A stretch of DNA of 64,000 nucleotides, from positions 1 through 64,000 of the forward strand of contig WBZZ01003735.1 in the NCBI GenBank assembly GCA_019918135.1, given 5' to 3'. Positions 48,304 to 58,869 of this stretch are shown piece after piece; the stretch's first letter is position 1, and every line of letters starts with the position of its first letter. The position numbers and the translations under genes were made by a program. The notes below the pieces were generated by a model. It saw only the letters and a list, made by a program, of their open reading frames with translations. It ran no database searches and was not told the DNA's origin. Source of the stretch: Paulinella micropora. Its lineage: Eukaryota > Cercozoa > Imbricatea > Euglyphida > Paulinellidae.

Positions 48304-48642
48304 ATGTTCTTGACTTTTGGTTTATTGTCTCGGGCAATCCCTCGCAAGGTCTTAACTTTTTTCTGCTCTCACTGTCCTCTTCTGGCCGACAAAGCTGTCT
48401 TACGGTCCAAGGCCGCGTGCAAGCAAAGCAGCAACGACACGCGCGCCCCCCGCCCTGCGATGCCGATCTCCGCAGGTCTGGCTCAGAGCCTGCAAGTCTG
48501 TGCAGCCCAGGCTCAGCGCCAGGTGCTGATATTAAAGTACGCCGTCTCGGTCGAACGCCGCCATCTCTGTCTCGCTCTCACCTCTTTCCCTCTCTTTATG
48601 TTCCATCAATTCTGGCCGCCCTTGTACTGTCTCGGGGACTGA
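48304..48642 (+). CDS. Doubtful ORF, 112 residues
   Basis: ATG 48304 opens a frame of ordinary composition (FLTFGLLSRAIPRKVLTFFCSHC) that could be an exon or fragment. No neighbour or motif supports it. Confidence 0.25.
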   Translation: MFLTFGLLSRAIPRKVLTFFCSHCPLLADKAVLRSKAACKQSSNDTRAPRPAMPISAGLAQSLQVCAAQAQRQVLILKYAVSVERRHLCLALTSFPLFMFHQFWPPLYCLGD

Positions 48643-48944
48643 ACCGCGGAGCTAAGTCTGCGGCGTAAATTAGGGGCACTGGACTCTACCGTACTGGAGT
48701 CTGGAGTCTCAAGCGGCATTTTGTTCAGCTTAGTCAACAAATCGAGTTGCCGCCGCCACGGAACTACCGGCCTATCTCTTTTTGTATATCAGCAGCCTTT
48801 TGATATTCTTGTTCAGTATGCTGCGCCCGGCAAATGTTTTCACTTCATCGTGCCGACCTGCAAAAGACATGTAACTACTGGATTTTGGCACACGAATCGG
48901 CAATACTTTATTTAGTTCATCCTGAGCTATCACAATCGGCCAGC

Positions 48945-49480
48945 AAAGCACGGTCGACTTTTTAATGAAAAAAATTAAATACGTTCTTTGCGCGCTTCTT
49001 CGCTTGGGCCCGAACCCGGCTGAAAAAAAGCAGCTCTACCTCAAAAAACATGCAAAGCGCGCCAAAGCTTTTTTTGGGGAGGAAACAACCGTAAGCGCCA
49101 AATTGGCGCCAAAATCTACTTGCGCGAAAGAAAATCCCACACAGACGCCCGGCTGGGCTGCCGTGAGGAAGACGTCCTCCCCCTCCCTCTCACTTGCGTC
49201 GTCCCTCTCACTTGTGTCGCCCCGCTCACTTTCGTCGCCCCTCTCACTTACGTCGCCCCGCTCACTTACGTCGCCCCGCTCACTTTCGTCGCCCCTCTCA
49301 CTTACGTCGCCCCTCTCACTTTCGTCGCCCCGCTCTGTCACTCCCCTACCGCTAGGGAAGGGGGGAGACAAGAGAGTCGAAAAAACATTTCGTGCAAGCA
49401 AAAAAAAGGCGTACCGTTTCTCTCCGCGGGAAAACGCCCGGTTTTTCTGTTAACCTTCGGGACGGCCCCTGCTAAATTTG
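48945..49480. repeat. Minisatellite unit, copy A
   Basis: An AT block (TTTTTAATGAAAAAAATTAAATACG) and ~200 bases of unique sequence precede at least eight 18-bp units (CTCACTTACGTCGCCCCG with variants) at 49186-49335, then GAAAAAACATTTCGTGC and CTCCGCGGGAAAACG. The 18-bp period keeps both strands open: plus reads Ser/Leu/Pro repeats, minus reads Glu/Arg/Gly/Asp/Ser repeats. ATG 48968 could open a 160-residue plus-strand product, but coding status is unclear. Confidence 0.8.
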
Positions 49481-49519
49481 GCGCTAAATTGTGCCGCCCG
49501 AGGGGGGTAGGGCGTGTGA

Positions 49520-49995
49520 TACGGTCGAAAAAGGCAGTGCATCTTAGACTTCCCGGGGAAACGGCCGTAAGTGCCGATTTGGCGCCAAGGCCTACTTGCG
49601 CAAAAGAAAATCCCACACAGACGCCCGGCTGGGCTGCCGTGAGGAAGACGTCCTCCCCCTCCCTCTCACTTGCGTCGCCCCGCTCACTTGTGTCGCCCCG
49701 CTCACTTACGTCGCCCCTCTCACTTTCGTCGCCCCTCTCACTTTCGTCGCCCCGCTCTGTCACTCCCCTACCGCCAGGGAAGGGGAGAAGGGGGGAGGCA
49801 AGAGGGCCGAAAAAACATTTCGTGCGGGTAAAAAAAAAGGCGTACCGTTTCTCTCCGCGGGAAAACGCCCGGTTTCTCTGCTAGCCCCCGGAACGGCCGG
49901 TTCATTTGGCGCCAGATTGTGCCGTCCGGTGTGGCTAGGGCGCGTGATATGGCCGAAAAAAGGGCAGTACTGCCAAAAATGTCGGGGAACGCTGC
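49520..49995. repeat. Minisatellite unit, copy B
   Basis: Same order as copy A (CCGTAAGTGCCGATTTGGCGCC ... CACAGACGCCCGGCTGGGC ... six 18-bp units ... ACATTTCGTGCGGGT ... GGAAAACGCCCGG), with fewer repeat units. Confidence 0.8.
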
Positions 49996-50319
49996 CTTTT
50001 CCGGTTGTTTTCTCGTCTCCTCTCTCGGCCCAAACACAATGAGCTGGGCTTTGGACAGAAACCAACTGGTCGAGCACTCTTGCTGGCTGCTGCTTGTGAT
50101 TACCAGACTACATCTGGCCGCTGGTTAGAGACACCTGAATGATCGTAACAGTGCCGCCGGACGCCAAGACTCGGTGCTCGTTAACAGTGTCGTAAGAGGA
50201 CTCCCTGCGAGCAATTTGCCGTGCCTGACCTGATTAAGATCGAAAAGGTTCCCACAAAAGCCAGCCGCAGCCTGCCGCCCAAAAGCTGCGCTCGCACGCT
50301 ACTGGCGTGCTTCGCCGGT

Positions 50320-50860
50320 GTACAAAAAAAAATTTAATAAAATCCTTGACAAATGTTTTAAGACGCTGAAGCGCAACTTGTACCAGCAAGGTCAAAGGGG
50401 TCGAGGCAGGGCAAGGGAAAAGGGAACGGAGAGGAGCAGAGAAGGAGGCGTCTTTTTTTTCTTTTGCCCCCTCATATTTTTCATATTCCCGCAAAATCTT
50501 GTGCACGGTGGCCGAGCCATGGCACTGACAAGACATCGTCGGGGGCCGTATAGCCGAAAAAGGCAAAGGGGTGTCAAGAATGTGGCATTTTTTTTATTAA
50601 AGCTCAACAAAGTTTTTACACTTGGCACTGAGGACCTTGTCCACCTGGTACATTGACCACCGCCCATCCATCCGCCGCAGCCACCCTGAGCCCGGGGGGC
50701 TCAAAGAGCAGGGGCAGAACTCAGAACTGAAACAAAACCAAAAAGATGCCACTGAGCCCATGCCGGAGCGCCCCCCCTGCTCCTTCCCTCTCCCTCTCTT
50801 AGTTCTGAACGCCAAGTGCAAGACCGTCGAACTTTAATAAAAAATTCATCACCTTCTTGG
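50320..50860. repeat. R2, R1 and R3 fragments
   Basis: R2 arm (CATATTTTTCATATTCCCGC, CCGAGCCATGGCACTGACA) at 50473-50530, inverted R3 at 50586-50632, R2 core at 50636-50685, R1 at 50689-50715, and R3 at 50802-50855. No gene seen. Confidence 0.75.
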
Positions 50861-50959
50861 CGCCTCTCCCCCCGGGCTCAGGGGGCTCCATTTTCCGCGA
50901 GTTTTTTTTGGGGGGAGGGCCGCCCTCTTCCCTCAGGCTAGGCGACTTCGCGGCCCACA

Positions 50960-51561
50960 CGGGCCAAGAGTGTTGCAAAACGGAACCCTGCCCTGTGGCA
51001 TGACCAGCTACGACAATGGCTTGACGTGGAAAGTCTCGACGAGCCTGGCCGCGTACGCTTCTTGGAAAAAGCGGAGCAGCAAGTTCCGGGCAACGCCATG
51101 ACTACCTACGTTTTAGCGCAAATGTACTGGCGGAATAAGGGACGTTCGCGGGCGCTAGTGACGTTGCGACGCGCGCCGCCAGCCGCGCGGCGGTGAGCTG
51201 GCTACATAGCTCCACCTTCAGTCCCGCGGACCTGACAGCAGAAGAAACGAAGCGCGCTACAGCGCATTGCGAGCGCCTGGCAGCCGCCGGCGATGCGTAC
51301 GCGCAGGGCATCCTGGGGCTCTACGTGTGCGGGCCCGACAAACTCCGTTGGCTGCGCTTGTCCGCGAGCGACGAGAACCATGGCTTGAGTTTTAACGTGC
51401 GCTGGCAGCTGGGCGTGGACTTGTGGATGTCGGCTGCCAGCGCTGCAACCGAGGCGGAACGCACCTTGCTGCAGCTAGAAGCGATGCAATACTTCGAGCA
51501 AGTAGCGAGCGAGCGTACATGGCTGGCCCGGAATAGCCTGGGCAGCCCGCCCACCATCTAA
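50960..51561 (+). pseudogene. Sel1/TPR-like gene remnant, two frames
   Basis: LWHDQLRQWLDVESL, FLEKAEQQVPGNAMTTYVLAQMYWRNKG in one frame and ERLAAAGDAYAQGILGLYV, LQLEAMQYFEQVASE in the next read like Sel1/TPR helices (A...G...A..LG..Y). The -1 change near 51190 could be an intron (51124 to 51197, 51209 or 51221 all fit). No ATG at the expected start; the 5' end is lost beside C/G tracts. The stop is at 51559-51561, followed by TTTTAATTAAC. Confidence 0.45.
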
Positions 51562-51719
51562 GACACGAAGAGAACTGTCAAGAGTTGTTTTAATTAACAT
51601 TTGTAACATTTCTATCGCTCACTTGCGGCTCGTGTTTCAGGTCAAAGGATGTATTGGCAAAAAGTGCACGAATCGGCAATACTTTGTTTAGCTCATCCTG
51701 AGCTATCACAATCGTCTCC

Positions 51720-52290
51720 CGCGTTCAGATCGGCCAGCAAAGCACGGTCGACTTTTTAATTAAAAAAATTAAATACGTTCTTTGCGCGCTTCTCCGCTCG
51801 GGCCCGTGGTACAGCTGAAAAAAAGCAGCTCTGCCTCAAGAAACATGAAAAGCACTGCCTTTTCCGGGCGTATCACAATCGTGCAAAAACTTAGCGCCAA
51901 AGCTTTTTTGGGGGGGGGAGGGAAACAACCGTAAGCGCCAATTTGGCGCCAAGGCCTACTTGCGCAAAAGAAAATCCCGCACAGACGCTCGGCGGGGCTG
52001 CCGTGAGGAAGACGTCCCCCCCCTCCCTCTCACTTGCGTCGCCCCTCTCACTTGCGTCGCCCCGCTCACTTTCGTCGTCCCGTTCTGTCACTCCTCTACC
52101 GCCAGGGAAGGGGAGAAGGGGGGAGGCAAGAGGGTCGAAAAAACATTTCGTGCGAGTAAAAAAAAAGGCGTACTGTTGCTCTCCGCGGGGAAACGTCCGG
52201 TTTCTCTGCTAGCCTCCGGAACGGCCGGTTCATTCGGCGCAAAGTTGTGCCGTCCGTTCAGAGGGCAGGGTGCATAATATAACTAAGTTA
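51720..52290. repeat. Minisatellite unit, copy C
   Basis: Third copy with the AT block (TTTTTAATTAAAAAAATTAAA), the GTAAGCGCCAATTTGGCGCC stretch, only four 18-bp units at 52030-52090, and the ACATTTCGTGCGAGT end. The AT block and flank are almost identical to copy A. Confidence 0.8.
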
Positions 52291-52520
52291 TATGGCCGAA
52301 AATGTCGGGGACGCTGTTGCTGCCTTCGCTAAAAGCACCATCAAAAAAATACCACTCCCCTGCCTCTCCTAGTTCTCAGTGCTAAGTGTAAGACTTTGTC
52401 GAGTTTTAATAAAAAAAAACTTTTTTCTTTCATTTTCTTGGCGCCCCACTCTTGGGACCCATGCCTCTTCCCTCTCTCTCCAGCTTTAATAACAAAGTTT
52501 CGCACTTTCCTAGGAGAAAG

Positions 52521-52862
52521 ATGCGTCCACTGTTTTTCTCGCACGGGGCCGGGTTGCTGGCGCGACAGGACCTAGCACCGCTGCTGCGGACGTCGAGAAG
52601 CCTGGCAACAGCAGCTTCGTGCCTACCTTTTGCCGCAGCGGTGGCTGACGCTGGCCCTTTCCCTGGTTCCGCCACGTCACGCATCTACCTGGACAGCATT
52701 TCGGAACGGCCCAACTTCGAACGCATCGCGCGGCCGACCTTGGAGGCCCTGCGCCTGTTCGCAAGACCGGGCGCGCTCGGCGCCCAAGAGTTTTCTTTCC
52801 ACAGCTTCCGGCTCCAATCCTATCTGATGGGGGGGGGGGCGCCCGTTATTGGGAGGGCTTAG
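52521..52862 (+). pseudogene. Truncated F-box-like N-terminus
   Basis: ATG 52521. The first 100 residues look real and resemble an F-box start (LLARQDLAPLLRTSRSLATAASC, then helices), but the frame then enters a G10 tract and repeat sequence at 52829. Probably the first exon or surviving 5' end of another F-box/LRR-type gene. Confidence 0.4.
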
Positions 52863-54849
52863 TTGAGGCGTTGCATTTTTTGGTAGCCTCTGCGCTCTCC
52901 CCCTCCCCCCTTGCCCTTCCCCTGTCCTTTGAGCCCCCAGGGCTCAGGGGGCTCAAGGGGGAGGGGAGAAGAAAATGGAAAGGGGGGGGGGCGCCCCCCC
53001 CCCATCTGTGGGCTCCTAAAAAAAGTGCACTTATTTTTGTTCCCCCTTCAGCCCGCGCCTGCGGGCTGGTTTCTCAGTGTCAAGTATAAGACTGTGTCGA
53101 GCTCTATCAAGGGAAAAAAAATTTCGCACTTTCCTGGCGCCTCCCCGCCTCTTCCCTCTCCCTCTCCTAGCTGTCAGTATCAAGTGTGAGGCTTTGTCTA
53201 GCTTTAATTCAGCGTATTTTACAAATTCTTGGCGCGCCCCCCCCTCCCCCTTTTTTTTCTCTCTCTCTCTCTTAGTTCTCAGTGCCAAAATTAAAATTTT
53301 GTCAGTGATTCCTTTTATTAATTTTTGCTTGTACATTCTTAGCGCGCCCCTACCCTCCCCTTCCCTCTCCCACTCCATGTTCTCAGACGGGGGATTAGAC
53401 AATTCGTGCTCTCCCCCTCCCTTAGCCCAGGGGGCTCGAGGGGCAGGGGACGGAGGAGGGGAAGGGCGCAGAAGCTACAAAGGAAATAAATACATAAAAC
53501 GCCTCCACTAACCCCCCCCCCTCTCTCTCTTCCCTCTCCCTCGCATAGTTCTCAGTGCCAAGTGTAAGACCGTCGAGCTTTAATTAAAAAAATATTTGCG
53601 TTTTCTTGGCGCGCCCCCTTCCCTTTCCTGCTCCCTGCTCTCAGACGGAGAGGGGGAAAAGACAGATGGTGCTTCCCACTTCCCCTGCCCCTTCCCTCTT
53701 TTTCTCTTAGTTCTCAGTGCCAAGATTAAAACCTTGTCAGGGATTTTATTAATTTTTTGTACATTCTTAGCGCGCCCCTGCCCTCCCCGCTCCCCCTTCC
53801 CCCTCTCTTCTTTAAATTTGTTTTGTGCCTCCCCTCCCCTGAGCCCGGGGGCTCAAAGAGCAAGGGGCAGAACTGAACACAAAACTAAGTTCATGCCGGG
53901 GCGCCCCCCCCCTGCATCCAAAGATTTTTCCTGCCACCCTCCCCTCCCCTTCCCTCTTCTTTCTGCCGCTCTCCGTTCTCGGATGGGATGGGGGGGGGAG
54001 CCAAGGACAGATCGTGCTTGTCCCTCCCTCTGCCTCTTTGCTCTCTCGTCCCCTGTTCTTAGACAGGGTGCCACTTCTCCCAGGGTGCCCCCCTCGCCCT
54101 CTCTCTTTTAAATTTGTCTTGTGCCTCCCCTCCCCCCTGAGCACAGGAACTCAAAAAGCAGGGGGGAGGGGGAAGGGAAAAGCGCAGAAGTTACAAAAAA
54201 ATTTCTGCGCTCCCCTGCCCTTCCCTCTCCTAATTCTCAGTGTCAAGTGTGACCTTTAATTCAGCGTATTTTGCGTATTCTTCGGCTCCCCCCCCCTCCC
54301 TCTTCCCACTCCCGCTCCCGAGTCTCAGACGGCCCGTGCTTCTCCCCTCCTCTCTCCCTCTCTTAGTTCTCAGTGCCAAGATTAAAATTTTGTCAGTAAT
54401 TTTTTTTTATTAATTTTTTCTTGTACATTCTTAGCGCGCCCCTACCCTCCCCCTTCCCTCTCCCGCTCCCGATCCTCAGACGGGGGACTAAAACAATCCA
54501 TGCTTCCTCCTCGCCGGCCTCTTCCCTCTCACTCTCTTAGTTCTCAATGCCAAGTGTAAGCCTTTGTCGAGCTTTAATAACAAAAAATTTATACATTCTT
54601 GGCGCGCCCCTGGGGGTTGAGTGCAAATGGCAGTCCTCCCTCCCCCCTCCCCCTTCTTCCCAACTAGGCGAGGGAACGGGAGGAGAAAGAGGACGGGAGG
54701 ATCAACATCAGCGGAGTAGGGGGGGGGGAAGGGGAGTTACCCTTGCCCCGCCCCTCTTTTTTCGTCCCGTTTATTTTATCCTCCCGTTCCCTTCCTCTGT
54801 TCTAGTTGTCTTCTCTCCTCGAGCCTCCCCCGGAAACCTAAGCTCCCCA

Positions 54850-55637
54850 GTGGTTTGGCTGGGTAGCGCTCGTCGGTGCCGCCCTTCTCTACAGCACCGC
54901 CGGCGGAGCCTCAGCAGCTGGTCTGATTCTGCGTGTGTACACCTACTCGAAGAAGACGCTACGCCAACCTTGTACGCCGTGGCCCTGTGGGCACAGCCCG
55001 TCGACGCGTTGCTGGACCCAGCCCCGATCTCTGCAAACCCTCCCGCGGACGTGTGCCAGCCTGGCTACGTCTTTTGTTCACCGCCGACTCACTGCAGAAT
55101 TCGCTAGGTTGTAGCCTGCCAATCATCACCGCTCGCTACGAGGATCTGCCACGGCCGGGAGAAGTCATCGCCACGCATCACTATTCTGTAGATTGTGTGC
55201 TGCTGTGCTGCGGTGCCCTGTGCGGTTCGGGTTCTGCGACGTGGTCCAGCTGCCTGTGGGGCACGACCGAGCCACGTTTATTAGGTACTTGCAGCTGGTA
55301 GAGGTGGCTGGTCTGTCTAGTGAGCCAGTCAGGAACTGGGACCGTCGTCGTCCCGGCACGTACGCACCGCGTACTCGGTGTTGGTAGAGCCAGCAGACAA
55401 GAAATCCCTCCGTTCCGAACATCGTGCACTTCTCAAAGCCACGGCCCGTCCGTACCGGAGAGGTGTACCCCGCCGAGGCACAGCACTCTCGGGTGCCCTT
55501 GCTCCAGGCTGATGCGAAAGCTGGAGCTTTGGAACTGCACCCAATGGAAGAGAAATGACAAACCTGACCAATTTCTCGACTACGTGCGTGTCACTGTCGT
55601 AGGAGCCCCGGCAGTCTCCCAGCTCTGTGCGCGGTAG
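54850..55637 (+). pseudogene. Multi-exon gene or remnant, unknown function
   Basis: Protein-like stretches follow one another in changing frames: EEDATPTLYAVALW, ARYEDLPRPGEVI, HDRATFIRYLQLVEVAG and KPDQFLDYVRVTVVG. Putative introns at 55051-55097 (47 bases, GTGTGC ... CTCACTGCAG) and 55197-55249 (53 bases, GTGCTG ... GTGGTCCAG) restore the first two joins; the third is unresolved. No ATG was found, and 54840-54940 could also be read as a hydrophobic segment in another frame. An island within the repeat field; function unknown. Confidence 0.4.
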
Positions 55638-56841
55638 TAGACACAGCCTTTCAGACGGTGGGGGAGTGGGAGGAGACAAAAACAATTTGTGTTTCTTTCA
55701 TGGCACAGACAGAGCGCTGTCGGGGGTCACACCCGTCTGTGTGTTTGGTTGTCGGGCACAAGATTTTTTTTGTTGTCTTTTCATATTTTTCATAATTTTC
55801 TGACCTTGCGCATGGTGGGCAAGCCATGGCACGGACAGGACGCCGTCGGAATCGTGAGGCCCTTGTCCACTTGGTACAATTGACCATTGCCCGTCCATCC
55901 GCCGCGGGGTCAGCACCGCCCCGCCGGCACCCTTTTGTGGCCGGGCCCTGGGGCCGACCACAAAGGACAGCAGGTCCGCGCCAAACTCGGCTTGATTCAA
56001 TTTTGTTCCCCGCCCTCCCTTTTTCTTTTCTCTCTGCCCCCGCTTTCCTTGAGCCCCCCGGGCTCAGGGGGCTCAAGGGGCTTGAGTGGGAGAGAAAAAG
56101 GGGGGGGGTTGCCCCTTCACCCACTTTGCCAGGGATTTTTGCATTAATTTTTTTTTAAATTTTTTAGCGCGCCCCTTCCCTTCTCCCTTCCCTCTCGCTC
56201 CCTGTTCTCAGACGGGGCGACTAAGACAATCCGCGCTGCCCCCCCCCCTCCCTTACCTCGTCTCTCTCCTTCTCCTAGTTTCTCAGTGCACAGTGTAAAA
56301 CCGTCGAACTTTAATTCAGTGTATTCTTTTTCGCACTTTCTCGGCGCCCTCCTCCCTACCGCTTCCCGTTCTCCGTTCTCAGATGGGGGAGCCAAGGAGA
56401 TCGCGCTTCCTCCATCCCCCGCCTCTTTCCTCTCCCTCCTAGTTCTCAGTGCCGAGTGAAAGACTTTGTCAAACTTTAATTCAGCGTATTTTTACACAAT
56501 TTTGGCGCGCCCCCCTGCCTCTTCCCTCTCTTACTCCCTGCTCTCAAACGGTGGAGAAGTGAGAGGAGACAAAGACAATTTGTGCTTCTTCCATGCCACG
56601 ACAGGGGCGCCGTTGGGGTTCGTGCTGGAGCGCGTTGCGCAAGATCTGCGGAAATATCTGCAGGAATATGAAAAGTGTGAAAAAAAATTGAATGCGTTTG
56701 CAGGCGCAAACAAGGGAAGAGCGGAGGGGGAGAGGAAACACTACCCTCCCCCTTATCCCCCCCCCCGTCCTCTCTCCCTCCCCTTCCCCTCCTGCCCCTT
56801 CGCTTTCCTTTCCTGTAAAAAGACGAAAAATTTGAGAAAGA

Positions 56842-58751
56842 ATGTTCCACAGAATTTTTGATCTCCCAGACGACATTTGCGAGCAGCTAACAACCTTGTA
56901 TCTCAGACCAGAAAGCGAGGCGTTGCTTTATGCAACAAACCACAACTACCCGCCAAGAAAGCTAGGCAGCGAGAGGGGGTCTGCGCTGCTGGCTTCCATG
57001 CTGCTTAACCTTTATTACGACAGAAAATTCTTGTCCCTGCAAGATAACCAGACAGAGCTTCTCAGCCGGATCGCGGAGGACGGCAAAATACATTGCCGAG
57101 CCCTCTGCCTGTCCCCAAACCTTGCAGCGGGACAAAAGGCGATTATTGGGCCGCAGCAGAATCGGCGGTCTTTCACGTGCTGGAGATGCACAAGGTCCAG
57201 TTGGAGCTAAAAGGTCCAGGCCTGTACAGAGACAAGTGGGATTTAAAAAGTCTAGCCCTGACCGGAGACGACGCGTCCAACCAGAACAATCACACGATTC
57301 TCGCCAAGCAGAATGGGGACTACTTTCCTTTGAATTGGTGCGGTTATTTTAACATAAGCATAAGGCACCTGTGCTTGCACAACCTAAAGCTTCGGCTAGA
57401 AAAAGAGGAAGCGCTGATCATAAGAAGATGCCTCAGTGAGGAAATTTGCTTGGTGCACCTCAGGCTCAGGCTGTCGGAGCAGAACCTTCTCGAATTGTAC
57501 GGCTGCGACAAGCTCAAGCGTTTTGTTTTCAGCCAGCACCCGGACGACGAAGGAGCTGCGGCCTCGGACGGTTTTGCACTGAAGGTGGACGAATGCCGAA
57601 ACCTGCGGAGAATCGAGGCAAGCGCGGCGCTACCAAGAACCCGTGTTGACCTAACGCTACGAGTCCCTACCCTGCGAGTTATAGATTCAGGCAAGCGGAG
57701 CAGGGGCTTGGATATCTACGCCGCTGGCAGCTGGAGGTGTATCCGTCGAGCGTTGTTATGCCAAGGTCCTCAGCCTCTATTGTTTAAAAGACAGGGCGCC
57801 GATGACACACCTTAGTCTGAGAGTAGATGAATGCTCTGGCCTAGAGCAGGTCAGCTTGCCCGACCAACTGCGGTGCCAAAAGGCGGACCTCCTCTTCTAT
57901 AACTTGGATAACCTCAGCGAGATCGTTCTCCGGCCCGCGCACCGGCGACAAAATCGAGACAACAACGGCAGCCCGATCTTATAAAGATCCGTGTTTCTCG
58001 ATTTTCAGTCGCCCACCAGGAGGTAAAGGCGGCGGCAGACCTAAAGATCCTAGCCGCGGGGGTCAGCATGGTTATTGAGGTAACAAATGATAGTGACATA
58101 AAAACCCTTGTCCTCAGTCCAGACCAAAAGAAGATGAAGAGTCTTAAGCTAGAAATAACACATTGTGACCTGCTAGAACAAGTTTGCTTGTCAAAGGAGG
58201 TCACGTGCAAAAGGACAAATCTGAGCAGTCCATCCTCTCTTTGTGTGGAACCGGGCTGGGTCAGCCAAGAAAAGTTTGATGCCTTTATTTGGGCTTGTGA
58301 AAAGCTACAGAATTTTATTCTGCCCCAGCTCCTCTGCAAAGAGGCAGGACTGAGATTGCTGAAATTAGATAATCTTCAAAGCCTTTGTTTAGAGAGCGCC
58401 AATTGGCGGGTTTCCAGATTGCTAAAGCTACTAACATGGGATTGTGATAAGCTCGAGACTATCCACCTACCTAAAAACATCTGGTGCAAGAAAGCAGAGT
58501 TTCTCTTCAAAGAATTGCCGCTCTTGCAAGATTTCTCCATGCCCCAAGGCTGGGATATCGAAGAGCTCACGGTAATTTTCGCACAATGCCCCAATTTACA
58601 GAGCTTTACTGTACCGCCAAGTTTCAAGTGCCGCAAGAAGTTCACCCTGGATTTTTCGTGGAACATTAACATGCCTACACTTAACCTGCCCAAATTTTCT
58701 GTGGCAACGAAATGGTGCAAAAGATTAGTTGTACGTCGGCCAAAGCACTGA
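56842..58751 (+). CDS. F-box/LRR-like protein 3 with three putative introns
   Basis: ATG 56842. N-terminus FDLPDDICEQLTTLYL fits an F-box (LP.D....). Four frames in series are joined by removing 57033-57127, 57739-57790 and 57925-58019 (95, 52 and 95 bases, all GT...AG), leaving exactly 555 codons plus stop at 58751. Joint 1 aligns with LRR protein 2 (KF-FGTKGDYWAAAESA against NFDGLTREMYWESLQKA); joint 3 gives a continuous LRR unit around NLDNLSEI. SIRHLCLHNL is shared with LRR protein 2. Repeats have the pattern C..LE.V.LP/C.KAEFLF (irregular LRRs). Likely a ubiquitin-ligase adaptor by analogy. Confidence 0.7.
57033..57127 (+). other. Putative spliceosomal intron, 95 bases
   Basis: GTCCCT ... 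CCCCAAACCTTGCAG. Supported by alignment of the spliced product with LRR protein 2. Confidence 0.65.
57739..57790 (+). other. Putative spliceosomal intron, 52 bases
   Basis: GTATCC ... CTCTATTGTTTAAAAG, length 1 modulo 3, which is the class needed here. Confidence 0.65.
57925..58019 (+). other. Putative spliceosomal intron, 95 bases
   Basis: GTTCTC ... TCGCCCACCAG; contains an in-frame stop (TAA 57982-57984) and a pyrimidine-rich tract; phase 0. Confidence 0.7.
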
Positions 58752-58869
58752 AGACAAACGCCAGTCCCCAAAGTACAGCCATTACGGCGCGATTGCGAGC
58801 ACGGTGAATTGGAGCTAATGCCCCCGCAGTGGGCGCCGGAGCACAAAAAAGTCTCGACAAGGGAGAAGG

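Larger units (their letters stand above)
52310..56830. repeat. Repeat field II: dense R3 array with R1 and R2
   Basis: R3 modules near 52375, 53072, 53175, 53278, 53552, 53712, 54236, 54370, 54542, 56283 and 56447, each preceded by a CT-rich stretch ending TTAGTTCTCAGTG and followed by TTGGCGCGCCCC or TTAGCGCGCCCC. Between modules, CAGACGGGGGA ... ACAATTCGTGCTT recurs. R2 pieces lie at 55755-55915 and 56585-56690, R1 near 52925, 53850 and 56050. Gene material is confined to 52521-52862 and about 54850-55637. Confidence 0.85.

Noticed and set aside
49186-49335. CRISPR array
   Set aside because: The 18-bp units are directly adjacent without spacers; it is a minisatellite.
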